From positions 1-64,000 of IMG/VR virus record IMGVR_UViG_3300042908_000748: a stretch of DNA of 64,000 bases; one strand, written 5' to 3'. The notes beneath the pieces were generated by a model. The model was not told the DNA's origin. It did no database searches and saw nothing but the letters and a program-made list of their open reading frames with translations. Shown in pieces: positions 17,591 through 25,869 of this stretch (the stretch's first letter is position 1; every line of letters starts with the position of its first letter). A program made the translations under genes and the position numbers. Origin of the DNA: a virus.

Positions 17591-18061
17591 ATGACTAGAC
17601 TAACCCTTAGAATGTTGAGAAAGAGGGAACAGGATCGTTTGGCTCCTAAGAAACTACCTATAGCAGAGATAGCTTGTGTTGTGGGAGTGCATCCAAGTAC
17701 CTGGTATAACTGGGAGCGATCGCACTTTAAGGATCCTGGTTTTAAGGCTGGACAGAAGATCATAGAGATCCTTAACTGTACAGCACAGGAACTATACGAA
17801 GCGATCGACCCTACAGAAAAATACACCAAGGATTTTGAATACAACGGAGAGACTTATATTCGATGTACTCTATTAGTACAGTTGCCCGTATTTGAGCTAA
17901 TAGAGGCATGGACAGCCTATGTAGAGTACATTGGTACCTACACTAATAAGGAGATCGAACCTAGACGTAAAGGTAAAGGAGTAGAGCTTGCTGTAGCACA
18001 GGCCGCAGCTCTATCTACAGAGTTTGGAGACTTTTACGAACACTTCGTTAAAGATCGCTGA
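17591..18061 (+). CDS. helix-turn-helix transcriptional regulator
   Basis: Residues ~20-65 form a Cro/CI-like HTH (PIAEIACVVGVHPSTWYNWE, with the recognition helix at PSTWYNWER), followed by helices and a C-terminal ~90-residue domain rich in aromatic and acidic residues. It is the first gene of the plus-strand block that leads to the replication genes and is divergent from the DDIPF-tailed gene. It probably controls one or both promoters between them. A stem-loop with a T-rich tail follows it. No integrase is in the window, so a lysogeny role is unproven; an early/late switch is as likely. Confidence 0.75.
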   Translation: MTRLTLRMLRKREQDRLAPKKLPIAEIACVVGVHPSTWYNWERSHFKDPGFKAGQKIIEILNCTAQELYEAIDPTEKYTKDFEYNGETYIRCTLLVQLPVFELIEAWTAYVEYIGTYTNKEIEPRRKGKGVELAVAQAAALSTEFGDFYEHFVKDR

Positions 18062-18114
18062 TTAAGGTAGCGATCGTCCCTCCTTCTCTATCGATTTAAG
18101 CTATAGTTTTGATC

Positions 18115-18141
18115 AAGCGTTCCGTTAGGAGCGTTTTGTTT
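18115..18141 (+). terminator. intrinsic terminator after the HTH regulator
   Basis: AAGCGTTCC (18115-18123) pairs over 9 bp (two G-U) with GGAGCGTTT (18128-18136) across a GTTA loop and is followed by TGTTT. It lies 25 bases before the replication-initiator start, so it may also act as an attenuator. Confidence 0.6.
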
Positions 18142-18165
18142 CTGTACCTATTGAAAGAGGATTCC

Positions 18166-19434
18166 ATGAATAAATTACTAATTGACGAATATCCAATGAT
18201 GGTATTGCCTTCTCTATCCAACAAGATTGGATTAGAAGCGGCGATCGTACTACAGCAGATCAACTACTGGTTACGACTCAACCAAGAAGCAGAACGTACT
18301 GACACGTTCAAAGACGGGCATTGGTGGATACTTAACACGATTGAGGAATGGCAAGCTAAACAGTTTACATGGTGGTCGGTATCCACTGTTAAACGGATCC
18401 TATCAAGTCTAGAAAATATGGGTCTTGTCATCAGTGGAAGGTTAAACAAGAATTCATACGACCATACAAAAGCTTACACAATCAACTACACCGCAGTTGA
18501 GAGACTATCTCTACTGGATATCTCATGTGTAACTAAGACTAGAACAGAGATCATAGAAGCCGTAAAAAATTTTTGCTTCGGTGAATCCAATTTGACCCAA
18601 TCGATTGGGTCAGATAGAGATCATCGATCAGGTCAAATTGACCCAATCGAAGAGGTCAGTCTGAAACCTTCGGAAGGACCAGTCTGGTCCGATCTTCTAT
18701 ATTCTAAAAAGACTAAAGAGAATATATATACTGAAGACGCCCCTGACGGGGCATTATCCACATCTGATAGCGATCCTTCTTTATCCACGAATGTTGAACG
18801 ATCTTCGTCTACTGAGATCACATCAGTGGATCTTCTGATGAAACAGATGGTGGATCTTTATAATGAAACTCCCCCTTGTTGGAGCAATGTAAGGATCCTT
18901 GACGACGATCGTAAGAAGAAATTGCGATCGTTTATAAAAAAACATGGTGATGACGCGATCAAGATATGGACAAATGCGATCTCCTTCATTAAGATAGATC
19001 CATGGTGGAGTAGTCCAGTAGACCCTAGAACTAACACTCCCAAGAAACACGCATTTGAAACCCTTTTTACAAAATCCCATCTAATTGAGTTCAATGATAA
19101 ATACTTAGCTAGTAACTCCTGTACTGGCGACTCTTCTGAAGATGGTGAGAAGATGGATCCGCGTCTGGTGAGAATGCTTGACGATATTGATTTAATGGAT
19201 CCAAATGAACTTGGTTACAAAATGATCACTTTAGTAAACAGGTATGTTAAAAACTTCTCTACGAATAGCAACGAAGAAAGCTGTAATACGTTTAGGCAAT
19301 TGGATCACCATGAATTACATCCCTTTGTTCAAAACAAAACTGGTGTTACGCTATATCAGGAGTTAAGTAGTAACGATAGACCTCGTTACGCTAAATTCTT
19401 GATCAAACTATTGTTCAAAAAGGAAATTATTTAA
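18166..19434 (+). CDS. phage replication initiator / helicase-loader type protein
   Basis: The start at 18166 has AGAGG 5 bases upstream. Residues ~5-105 hold a winged-helix domain with the pattern GLEAAIVLQQINYWL and STVKRILSSLENMGLV, which is common at the start of phage replication proteins. A Ser/Thr-rich linker follows (~140-225), then a second domain (MVDLYNETPPCW, DPWW) resembling the C-terminal part of DnaD/DnaT-like or RepO-like proteins. Such proteins bind the origin and load the replicative helicase. The next gene is a primase-helicase, which agrees. The linker region, or nearby noncoding DNA, may contain the origin, but no iterons were seen. Confidence 0.7.
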   Translation: MNKLLIDEYPMMVLPSLSNKIGLEAAIVLQQINYWLRLNQEAERTDTFKDGHWWILNTIEEWQAKQFTWWSVSTVKRILSSLENMGLVISGRLNKNSYDHTKAYTINYTAVERLSLLDISCVTKTRTEIIEAVKNFCFGESNLTQSIGSDRDHRSGQIDPIEEVSLKPSEGPVWSDLLYSKKTKENIYTEDAPDGALSTSDSDPSLSTNVERSSSTEITSVDLLMKQMVDLYNETPPCWSNVRILDDDRKKKLRSFIKKHGDDAIKIWTNAISFIKIDPWWSSPVDPRTNTPKKHAFETLFTKSHLIEFNDKYLASNSCTGDSSEDGEKMDPRLVRMLDDIDLMDPNELGYKMITLVNRYVKNFSTNSNEESCNTFRQLDHHELHPFVQNKTGVTLYQELSSNDRPRYAKFLIKLLFKKEII

Positions 19435-19435
19435 C

Positions 19436-21703
19436 GTGCAGAAACCCTTCTTGTTTGACCATTTGAGGACATTTTTGACTGCTATTGGATATACAGACGG
19501 TGAAGAAGTGAGGTTGCGATCGTTCTTACCGAAGACCTACGATGATACAAAACCACGCAACCTGATCTTTACGATGCCTCAATATCCGGTTATGACTTTA
19601 ACCAAGTGGATAGATGAAGGTCGTAAAATCTATGTGGTTGTTCACCCTGGTGGAGATGGAGATAAGGACATTACTGCTTGTAGAACGATATTCTACGAAC
19701 ATGACTATATAGATGAGTCTACTCTTGAGAAGATGAAAATGCTTCTCCCTGAGGTAGAATTTCCCATTAAACCAATGGAGGAAAAGGAGAAAAAACAGAA
19801 GTGGATATTCCCTAAAGACGCTCAGAAATCCTTCTGGTTAGCGTTAGGACTACCTGAACCTACCGTTCAGATAGATACGGGTTCCAAATCTATTCACAAC
19901 TATTGGACTCTATCAGAACCCTTAGAAGAATCCCAATGGAGGGCTTTACAAGAGGATTTGATCGCGTTATCAAGTGCGGATCCAGTTAATAAGAATCCAT
20001 CTAGGATTATGGCCTTAGCTGGCATGTTGAATGTAACAACTGGTGAACACGCTCGAATTGTAGGAGGTACTGGAAAACCTCATGATTACAATAACTTGCG
20101 ATCGCTAATTCCTGTCAGTGAGGTTCGCAAAGGTATTTCTTATGGAGAATTTTGTAAATCTTTTAAGTTTCCGATAAACGATAGTGTACCGTTAATCATT
20201 TGTCTGTCTATAGAAAATCAGACTAAGATTAAAGAGGGTAGCGATGACTATAGAAACAATGGCGCGTTTTCGCTAGCTTGCGATCTTATAGCAGCATCAT
20301 ATTTTTTAGAATCTGAAAACCAACGGTATAGTGGCGATCCTTATGATTTATTTGTGGAATACTGTGAGAAGTGTTCTGACGGTGGCGGTTGGGGGTCTTC
20401 TGAATGGGATACTGTGTGGCGATCTGCTGAGAAGAAAGATCGCAATACTACATTAGAACCAAAGAATATTATTAATCGTATTAAAACGTGGGTGTGGGAG
20501 AACGTTCCTAATAAGGATGTATTGAACATCGGTGGAATAGTAAGGAGTTTTGGAGAAAACCAAGTTCATATAAATTTAGAAGATATACCGGAAAATGCTA
20601 CTGATGAACAGAAGCTTATTTTAGGTATAGCTAACTATATAACTTTACGAGATTCTGGTAATACCTTTAAGTTCATCCCTTATCGTCGTAAGCTGATGGA
20701 TGGGGAAATAACAGGAACCCGTCTGTCTTTAGACGAACTAGAGGTTTTAGCAAAACAATTACAAAGGGTTAAAGCTAACGATCTATTACATACCAGCGAA
20801 TTTCTCGCTGATGTATATGATGAAATCGATCGCAGATCTAAAGAAGACAGTTTCCATGGTTTGATAACTGGATACCATGAAATCGATAATAATACGCAAG
20901 GTTTCCAACGTACCGATCTTATTGCGGTGGCAGGTAGACCCGGTTTAGGTAAAACGACCTTCGTCCTTAATATTGCGAAAAATATATGCGTTAGAAATAA
21001 TGTTCCTCTAGCTTTCTTTAGTCTAGAGATGTCTAGAACCCAACTAGCTTACAAACTTTTGTCTAATGAGACTCAGATTAATTTTTCGTCTCTTAGATCA
21101 GGGAGATTAGAATCCGATCAATGGGAAAAATTGCAAGAGGGTATTATTAAAGTTTCAGAAATGAAATTTTATATAGATGACACTCCTTACATAACCATAG
21201 CTGAGGTATTGGCCAAATCACGTAAACTTAATAGAGAAGTTGGCGGGTTAGGTGCGATCGTCATAGATTATCTACAATTAATGATACAAGGTGACGATCC
21301 TACGCGAGAAATTGGTAAAATAACAACACAACTAAAAGGACTCGCCCGAGAACTAAACGTCCCTATATTTATTTTATCTCAGTTAAATCGTGGCGTAGAA
21401 AGTCGTACTAACAAACGACCATCGAATAGTGATTTACGTCAGTCAGGACGTATTGAAGAGGATTGCGACATGATCATAATGTTATATAGGGAAGATTATT
21501 ATAATTCTTCCACTCCTGATAAAGGAAAGACGGAAGTTTTGATCACTAAGCATCGTAATGGTCCTACAGGTATGTTTGAACTGATGTTTACACCAGAAAC
21601 ATCTTTATTTGAAAATCTCCCTGGATCTTTTGTTGTTAAACCTAAAACCAAATCAGAATCTCAAAAAACTGAAGACGACAAAATACAAGAAATAAACTTT
21701 TAA
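19436..21703 (+). CDS. AEP-type primase fused to DnaB-family replicative helicase
   Basis: Residues ~1-330 look like an archaeo-eukaryotic-type primase of the RepB/PrimPol group: motif I FYEHD (E88, D90), motif II TGSKSIHNYW (H154) and motif III with D182 and PSRIMALAG. A helical PriCT-like segment follows (~280-340). Residues ~460-740 are a DnaB/RecA-fold helicase with Walker A GRPGLGKTT (~499-507), FFSLEMS, Walker B AIVIDYLQLM and LSQLNRGVESR. The enzyme should make primers and unwind the fork in one chain. T7 gp4 does the same with a TOPRIM primase, so the pairing here is different. The GTG start has AAGGA 9-13 bases upstream and follows the previous stop by one base. Confidence 0.82.
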   Translation: MQKPFLFDHLRTFLTAIGYTDGEEVRLRSFLPKTYDDTKPRNLIFTMPQYPVMTLTKWIDEGRKIYVVVHPGGDGDKDITACRTIFYEHDYIDESTLEKMKMLLPEVEFPIKPMEEKEKKQKWIFPKDAQKSFWLALGLPEPTVQIDTGSKSIHNYWTLSEPLEESQWRALQEDLIALSSADPVNKNPSRIMALAGMLNVTTGEHARIVGGTGKPHDYNNLRSLIPVSEVRKGISYGEFCKSFKFPINDSVPLIICLSIENQTKIKEGSDDYRNNGAFSLACDLIAASYFLESENQRYSGDPYDLFVEYCEKCSDGGGWGSSEWDTVWRSAEKKDRNTTLEPKNIINRIKTWVWENVPNKDVLNIGGIVRSFGENQVHINLEDIPENATDEQKLILGIANYITLRDSGNTFKFIPYRRKLMDGEITGTRLSLDELEVLAKQLQRVKANDLLHTSEFLADVYDEIDRRSKEDSFHGLITGYHEIDNNTQGFQRTDLIAVAGRPGLGKTTFVLNIAKNICVRNNVPLAFFSLEMSRTQLAYKLLSNETQINFSSLRSGRLESDQWEKLQEGIIKVSEMKFYIDDTPYITIAEVLAKSRKLNREVGGLGAIVIDYLQLMIQGDDPTREIGKITTQLKGLARELNVPIFILSQLNRGVESRTNKRPSNSDLRQSGRIEEDCDMIIMLYREDYYNSSTPDKGKTEVLITKHRNGPTGMFELMFTPETSLFENLPGSFVVKPKTKSESQKTEDDKIQEINF

Positions 21704-21708
21704 TAACC

Positions 21709-23934
21709 ATGTTAAAACCAATACCTAACTACGGAATTAACGATCCGTATCAGAATTCTTCTAATGAACCATCATCTATTCCATCAAAGGACGATCGCTT
21801 CCCTGGATTGCGATATGTGGAAGCTCGTGAGGGAGCTAAGAAAAAGGATCCTGATAGTAAACCTCGCATAGTATCGGATGATACGGAATTTAATATTTTT
21901 GATGTTCCTGATACTACGTTTATCAGGGAATCTGAGGTTAAACTTTTTGATGTACAACCGTTCTCAGATTACACCAGAGGCGTAGTTCTTCTAGATCTGG
22001 AATGGGTTGGTCCAGATGGAGGATCTGCTACAGGTACAAAAGATGATATTATCGTAGCGATCGGTGTCCGATACAGAGGTAAGTCTTATCTAGCCTGTAA
22101 TAAAGACAAAACAGAAAAAGAATTACTACAATGGTTTTTTGCTAGAATAGAAAGTTTTCCACAAGTTCATACGATCGCTGGTTATGCGATCTATGGGTTC
22201 TATAAGAACTCTGAAGAGGTCATGGTTGATCTAGCCATGATATATCATCGTTGTTTGTTACATGGCCTAGAATGTCCTTGGAAGCCATCAGAGAGTAAAT
22301 ATAATACCTATCGATGGCAAAATGCGATCGTCTTTGGAAAACCCTTAGAAGTACCAGCGTGGGATTGCGATCTTTATGAACTTATCGATATTTATCCGCA
22401 GATTGTTTTATACGATTCTTTAGTTCGTAAATTAGAAAACTATCGTCTCAAAGATAGTGTTATTGGATTTGGTTTGAGAAAAGATCGTCGTATAGAAATA
22501 GGCGATAAAATTCATGAATATTGGAGTAAAGGAGATGTAGACACTATTAAAACTTATCTAGATTATGACTTAGAAGACACAGAGCTTCTATGGAATTTTC
22601 TAACGCCACAAAATTATTTTATGAAAGCTTACATGTCATGGACGTTACAGAGGATAACCACTACAGGTACAGGATCATGGTGGAATTCGTTCATGATCGA
22701 TCGCACTAAAATGAAACCCAAGAAAACGCAGACGTGTTCTTACCAAGGCGCTTTAACATTCTACATGAGTGGAATACATAGATCTTTGATGAAGTGTGAT
22801 TTCTCAGGTCTGTATCCTAGCATTATGCTTACATGGTTAGTATGTTCTCACAAAGACAGTGATTACATAGCATTGAAGACTTTATTCTTTTTACTCAAAT
22901 ATAGGAAGTCAATTAAGAAGACGCCTGAATGGATACGTTTCGATGGAGGCGATCGTTCTCCCGAATGTTTAGATGCTGATGGTCGTCAGAATACGGCAAA
23001 GAGGTCAGCTAACTCATTGTATGGGCTATGGAATACTAAAGGATTGAATTTTAATGATCCTTACGCTGGTGCTGCTGTATGTGCTTATGGTAGGCAATTA
23101 TCTCGCTATATGATCAATTGGTTATACGAGAATAAAAATCTCGACACAAGAGGTTGCGATACTGATGCTGCTATGGCCTGTTTAATAAATCCAGAAGAAT
23201 ATGGTATTCATGGATTTGAAAAAGGTATAAATAACTACACAGAAGAAGAGATTTTAGATAATCTCACGAAGATGGATGTGTTTTTCAAGCAGACGGTATC
23301 GGAACTCAATAGCACCATGCCAGGGTATACTGCTGTAGATTACGAAGACTTGATACCGTTTATGTGGGTTCCACCTAATATAAAGGATAAAGATGCTGGT
23401 AAAACTTTAGCTGACAAACTTAACAGTGTAGAGTGTTACGAAAATGTTACACCAGATCAGTTGGACCCTGGATTATCCAAGAACTATATCTATGCTGTAG
23501 CAAAACGGGATAAAGATGGTAAGTTGACAGGTAAATTTACATTAAAGTCTAAAGGTAAATTTAAGAAGAGAGATAAAAATTGGATACAAAAGGATTTTGT
23601 TATTGATCTAATCACCAAACTGTTTTATGATGGTGAACATGCGGCTAAGGAGTTTGCCTTAGATGTTAGGGCTCAGATAGCCTCCGGTACATTACCTTTG
23701 GAAAAACTACAAAAAACTGTACTTGTTGCATCCAACTGGAAACAGTTTGTAGAATGGGGATTTCCAGTAGGTAGTAGACCATGTATACATTACACTTGGA
23801 GAGGAGAAACAACTGGTAAAAAGAGGATAAAAAAAGTTTTTGTTGCTACTGACAATATTAGCGAATTCTATGCTCCTGAGTATTACCTGGATCAATTCGA
23901 TACGGTACTAGCTGAAACCCCGGTAAAATTATGA
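21709..23934 (+). CDS. family B DNA polymerase with 3'-5' exonuclease domain
   Basis: The 741-residue protein has polymerase motif A DFSGLYPSIM (from ~364), motif B KRSANSLYG (~431) and motif C CDTDAAM (~483), plus a later KNYIYA segment that suits the KxY motif. The exonuclease domain shows ExoI DLEW (~97) and ExoIII YDLEDTELL. The ExoII region (GYAIYGFY) lacks the usual Asn and Asp at the expected places, although a nearby VDLAMI could supply the acidic residue. The enzyme is the replicative polymerase. It lies directly after the primase-helicase and overlaps the next small gene by ATGA. Confidence 0.9.
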   Translation: MLKPIPNYGINDPYQNSSNEPSSIPSKDDRFPGLRYVEAREGAKKKDPDSKPRIVSDDTEFNIFDVPDTTFIRESEVKLFDVQPFSDYTRGVVLLDLEWVGPDGGSATGTKDDIIVAIGVRYRGKSYLACNKDKTEKELLQWFFARIESFPQVHTIAGYAIYGFYKNSEEVMVDLAMIYHRCLLHGLECPWKPSESKYNTYRWQNAIVFGKPLEVPAWDCDLYELIDIYPQIVLYDSLVRKLENYRLKDSVIGFGLRKDRRIEIGDKIHEYWSKGDVDTIKTYLDYDLEDTELLWNFLTPQNYFMKAYMSWTLQRITTTGTGSWWNSFMIDRTKMKPKKTQTCSYQGALTFYMSGIHRSLMKCDFSGLYPSIMLTWLVCSHKDSDYIALKTLFFLLKYRKSIKKTPEWIRFDGGDRSPECLDADGRQNTAKRSANSLYGLWNTKGLNFNDPYAGAAVCAYGRQLSRYMINWLYENKNLDTRGCDTDAAMACLINPEEYGIHGFEKGINNYTEEEILDNLTKMDVFFKQTVSELNSTMPGYTAVDYEDLIPFMWVPPNIKDKDAGKTLADKLNSVECYENVTPDQLDPGLSKNYIYAVAKRDKDGKLTGKFTLKSKGKFKKRDKNWIQKDFVIDLITKLFYDGEHAAKEFALDVRAQIASGTLPLEKLQKTVLVASNWKQFVEWGFPVGSRPCIHYTWRGETTGKKRIKKVFVATDNISEFYAPEYYLDQFDTVLAETPVKL

Positions 23935-24281
23935 CACCACTAACAAGACGCAAGAAAATTTCAAATTATATTACCGCTGTATTACAAGAAGTTCGATACC
24001 GAAAGTTACTGAACGATTTCAGTCCTGTTGAACAGATGGTTTCTTTATTTTTATTTGGAGAGACGGACGTGACGCGATCTGATCTACAAAAAGCTCTTGT
24101 AGATCGCAATAGGATTATTCTCGAAAATGGTGATAGAACCCTAGTCAGTTTCTATAAGATCACCACCGTGGAAAATCTTACAACAACAGGGTTGAACGAT
24201 GATGAAATTGACGCTCTTGAATTTTTCTCATGGTTAGAAGATCGCTTTGACATTGTTCGGCGTTCGGAGATGTATTTTTAA
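23931..24281 (+). CDS. hypothetical protein, 116 residues
   Basis: I do not recognise this family. The start overlaps the polymerase stop (ATGA) and the stop overlaps the next ATG, so it is translated as part of the replication operon. It is helical, with a basic N terminus (PLTRRKKISNYI) and a charged body, compatible with a small polymerase accessory or DNA-binding protein. No motif supports a specific role. Confidence 0.55.
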   Translation: MTPLTRRKKISNYITAVLQEVRYRKLLNDFSPVEQMVSLFLFGETDVTRSDLQKALVDRNRIILENGDRTLVSFYKITTVENLTTTGLNDDEIDALEFFSWLEDRFDIVRRSEMYF

Positions 24282-24634
24282 TGGAAATAAACTACGATGT
24301 TTTGAACAAAAGAATCTCTGATATAAAACAAAAAGATCAATGTCTTCGCGATTCAAGAATTAAAGCTTATAAAACTCTTGCGCGTTTACACACCTTTTTA
24401 GAAAGAGAACGATCTGCATTCAGTGAAAACGAAAATAAGATATTAATATGTCTTGTCAACATGGGGCTGGATGGTGAACTGTCTAGGAACAATGTTTGCC
24501 ATTTTGTCGAGACGGTTTCTCTTAATATGAGAATGTTGTCGAACTCTGATATGGCAGAACAAAACGGAGAATGCGTCGTTTTTACCAATGTAAGAGCGAT
24601 CGAACAGATCTTGAATAACACTCGTGTAGGTTAA
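24281..24634 (+). CDS. hypothetical helical protein, 117 residues
   Basis: The protein is almost entirely helical and charged at the N terminus (ISDIKQKDQCLRDSRIKAYKT), with the look of a short coiled coil. It overlaps the preceding stop by one base and is 3 bases from the methylase gene, so it is co-translated within the operon. No family is recognised. Confidence 0.5.
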   Translation: MEINYDVLNKRISDIKQKDQCLRDSRIKAYKTLARLHTFLERERSAFSENENKILICLVNMGLDGELSRNNVCHFVETVSLNMRMLSNSDMAEQNGECVVFTNVRAIEQILNNTRVG

Positions 24635-24637
24635 AAA

Positions 24638-25654
24638 ATGAAAAAAAGGAAAAGTCTTTTCTCTCCCGCTGTAGGAGGGAAATCCAGTGTCACTAAATAT
24701 CCTGTGGACGATTATCGATATTACCGATATATCGTAGAACCTTTTGTGCATTCAGGACCAGTGACAGTCGATCGCCTTTTGAAATTCGATAAAACTATTG
24801 GATCTCAATTTGCGGTCGTAGCGGACGCTGATCCTACGATTGTTGCTATTTGGCGGGTATGGCAAGATCCCGTGAAACGCCAAAATTGCGATCGATTTAT
24901 AAAACATTATTCTGATCGCGTAGTCGAATTTGCTCAATCTGGCGTTACTAGAGAGACACTAAAAGATCGCATTAAACTCGTTAATTTTTTCGACGAGCTG
25001 AAATATAATTTTGAGAATCCTTATAGTGTTACTTTTGAACATTTAGCAGCCGTAAGTCTCGTACTAAGAAAGTTAGTTTTTGGTGGTGTTGTTAGATGTA
25101 ACACGTTGGGTAAATTAAATGTAGCGGTTAGTTACGATAAATTGATCGCTTTCCCCAACTGGCAACATAAATGGATTGATTTAGATCCGCTGTGTGAAGT
25201 TAAGATCGAATCTGATTACAAGAACTGTTTTACTACAGATTTTGAATTCAGTGATAGTAGTTCGATTGACTGGAGTCAGACTTTAGTCTTTATAGACCCA
25301 CCTTATTATTTACCTTACGAACCTGGTACAAAGCGTAAAGGTGTAGGTGCTATGACTCCTGCTTATCCCGGTCATAATGTTTCGGGTGAATACACTTATA
25401 ATTTAGCTTTTGATAGCGTGAAGTTGGCATTAGAACGTGGTGCTAAAAGAGTTGTACACACTAATTATTGGTGTAGAGACATGCAACAAGCTATGGAATA
25501 TCTTTCTCACAGATATAATGTACCACTCCATACCACATTGATCGGTACATTAATTGGTATGAATCATTCTAGAACGAATGTAACTAATAGGGTAGAAACA
25601 GCTTGGGAGTTTGGAGGCGATCGCATGTTTCAACCAAAAAAGATTCCTCTATGA
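24638..25654 (+). CDS. D12-class N6-adenine DNA methyltransferase (Dam-like)
   Basis: The 338-residue protein carries the class motifs: an N-terminal SPAVGGKSS (motif I region, residues 9-17; D12 enzymes usually have FxGxG here) with SVTKY after it, an ADADPTIVAIW segment (acidic SAM-site strand) and the catalytic DPPY at D220-Y223. The family transfers methyl from S-adenosylmethionine to adenine, most often in GATC. The window is very rich in GATC because the HIP1 element contains it, so the phage's own DNA is a plausible target. That could protect against host restriction or mimic host methylation. The sequence specificity is not visible. Confidence 0.78.
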   Translation: MKKRKSLFSPAVGGKSSVTKYPVDDYRYYRYIVEPFVHSGPVTVDRLLKFDKTIGSQFAVVADADPTIVAIWRVWQDPVKRQNCDRFIKHYSDRVVEFAQSGVTRETLKDRIKLVNFFDELKYNFENPYSVTFEHLAAVSLVLRKLVFGGVVRCNTLGKLNVAVSYDKLIAFPNWQHKWIDLDPLCEVKIESDYKNCFTTDFEFSDSSSIDWSQTLVFIDPPYYLPYEPGTKRKGVGAMTPAYPGHNVSGEYTYNLAFDSVKLALERGAKRVVHTNYWCRDMQQAMEYLSHRYNVPLHTTLIGTLIGMNHSRTNVTNRVETAWEFGGDRMFQPKKIPL

Positions 25655-25869
25655 GTAAAGATACTGTCTACGAAAAACGAGTTGGGTCAGCATTCTACAG
25701 AATCAAACAACAGAGGATTAAAGTAGGTAGTATATCAGAACTGTTGTCGTATACCGGAGCAGAGAAACTAGCTCCTGTTCCAGAGATCTTTTTTAGCACT
25801 AGTAATAGCCCTAGTGTTAAGGAATTGTTGTCCGAAATAAACCATTATATCAAGACTCAAAATGACTAA
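25651..25869 (+). CDS. hypothetical protein, 72 residues
   Basis: I placed the start at the ATG that overlaps the methylase stop (ATGA, 25651-25654); the longer frame from 25603 lies inside the methylase. The product is basic at the N terminus (YEKRVGSAFYRIKQQRIK) with an acidic helical end, and it overlaps the NrdA start by 8 bases. No family is recognised. Confidence 0.5.
   Translation: MSKDTVYEKRVGSAFYRIKQQRIKVGSISELLSYTGAEKLAPVPEIFFSTSNSPSVKELLSEINHYIKTQND

Noticed and set aside
17464-17844. N-terminal extension of the DDIPF protein to 17844
   Set aside because: The extension is antisense to the HTH gene, is Cys/Leu-rich without sense, and a good ribosome binding site supports the start at 17463.
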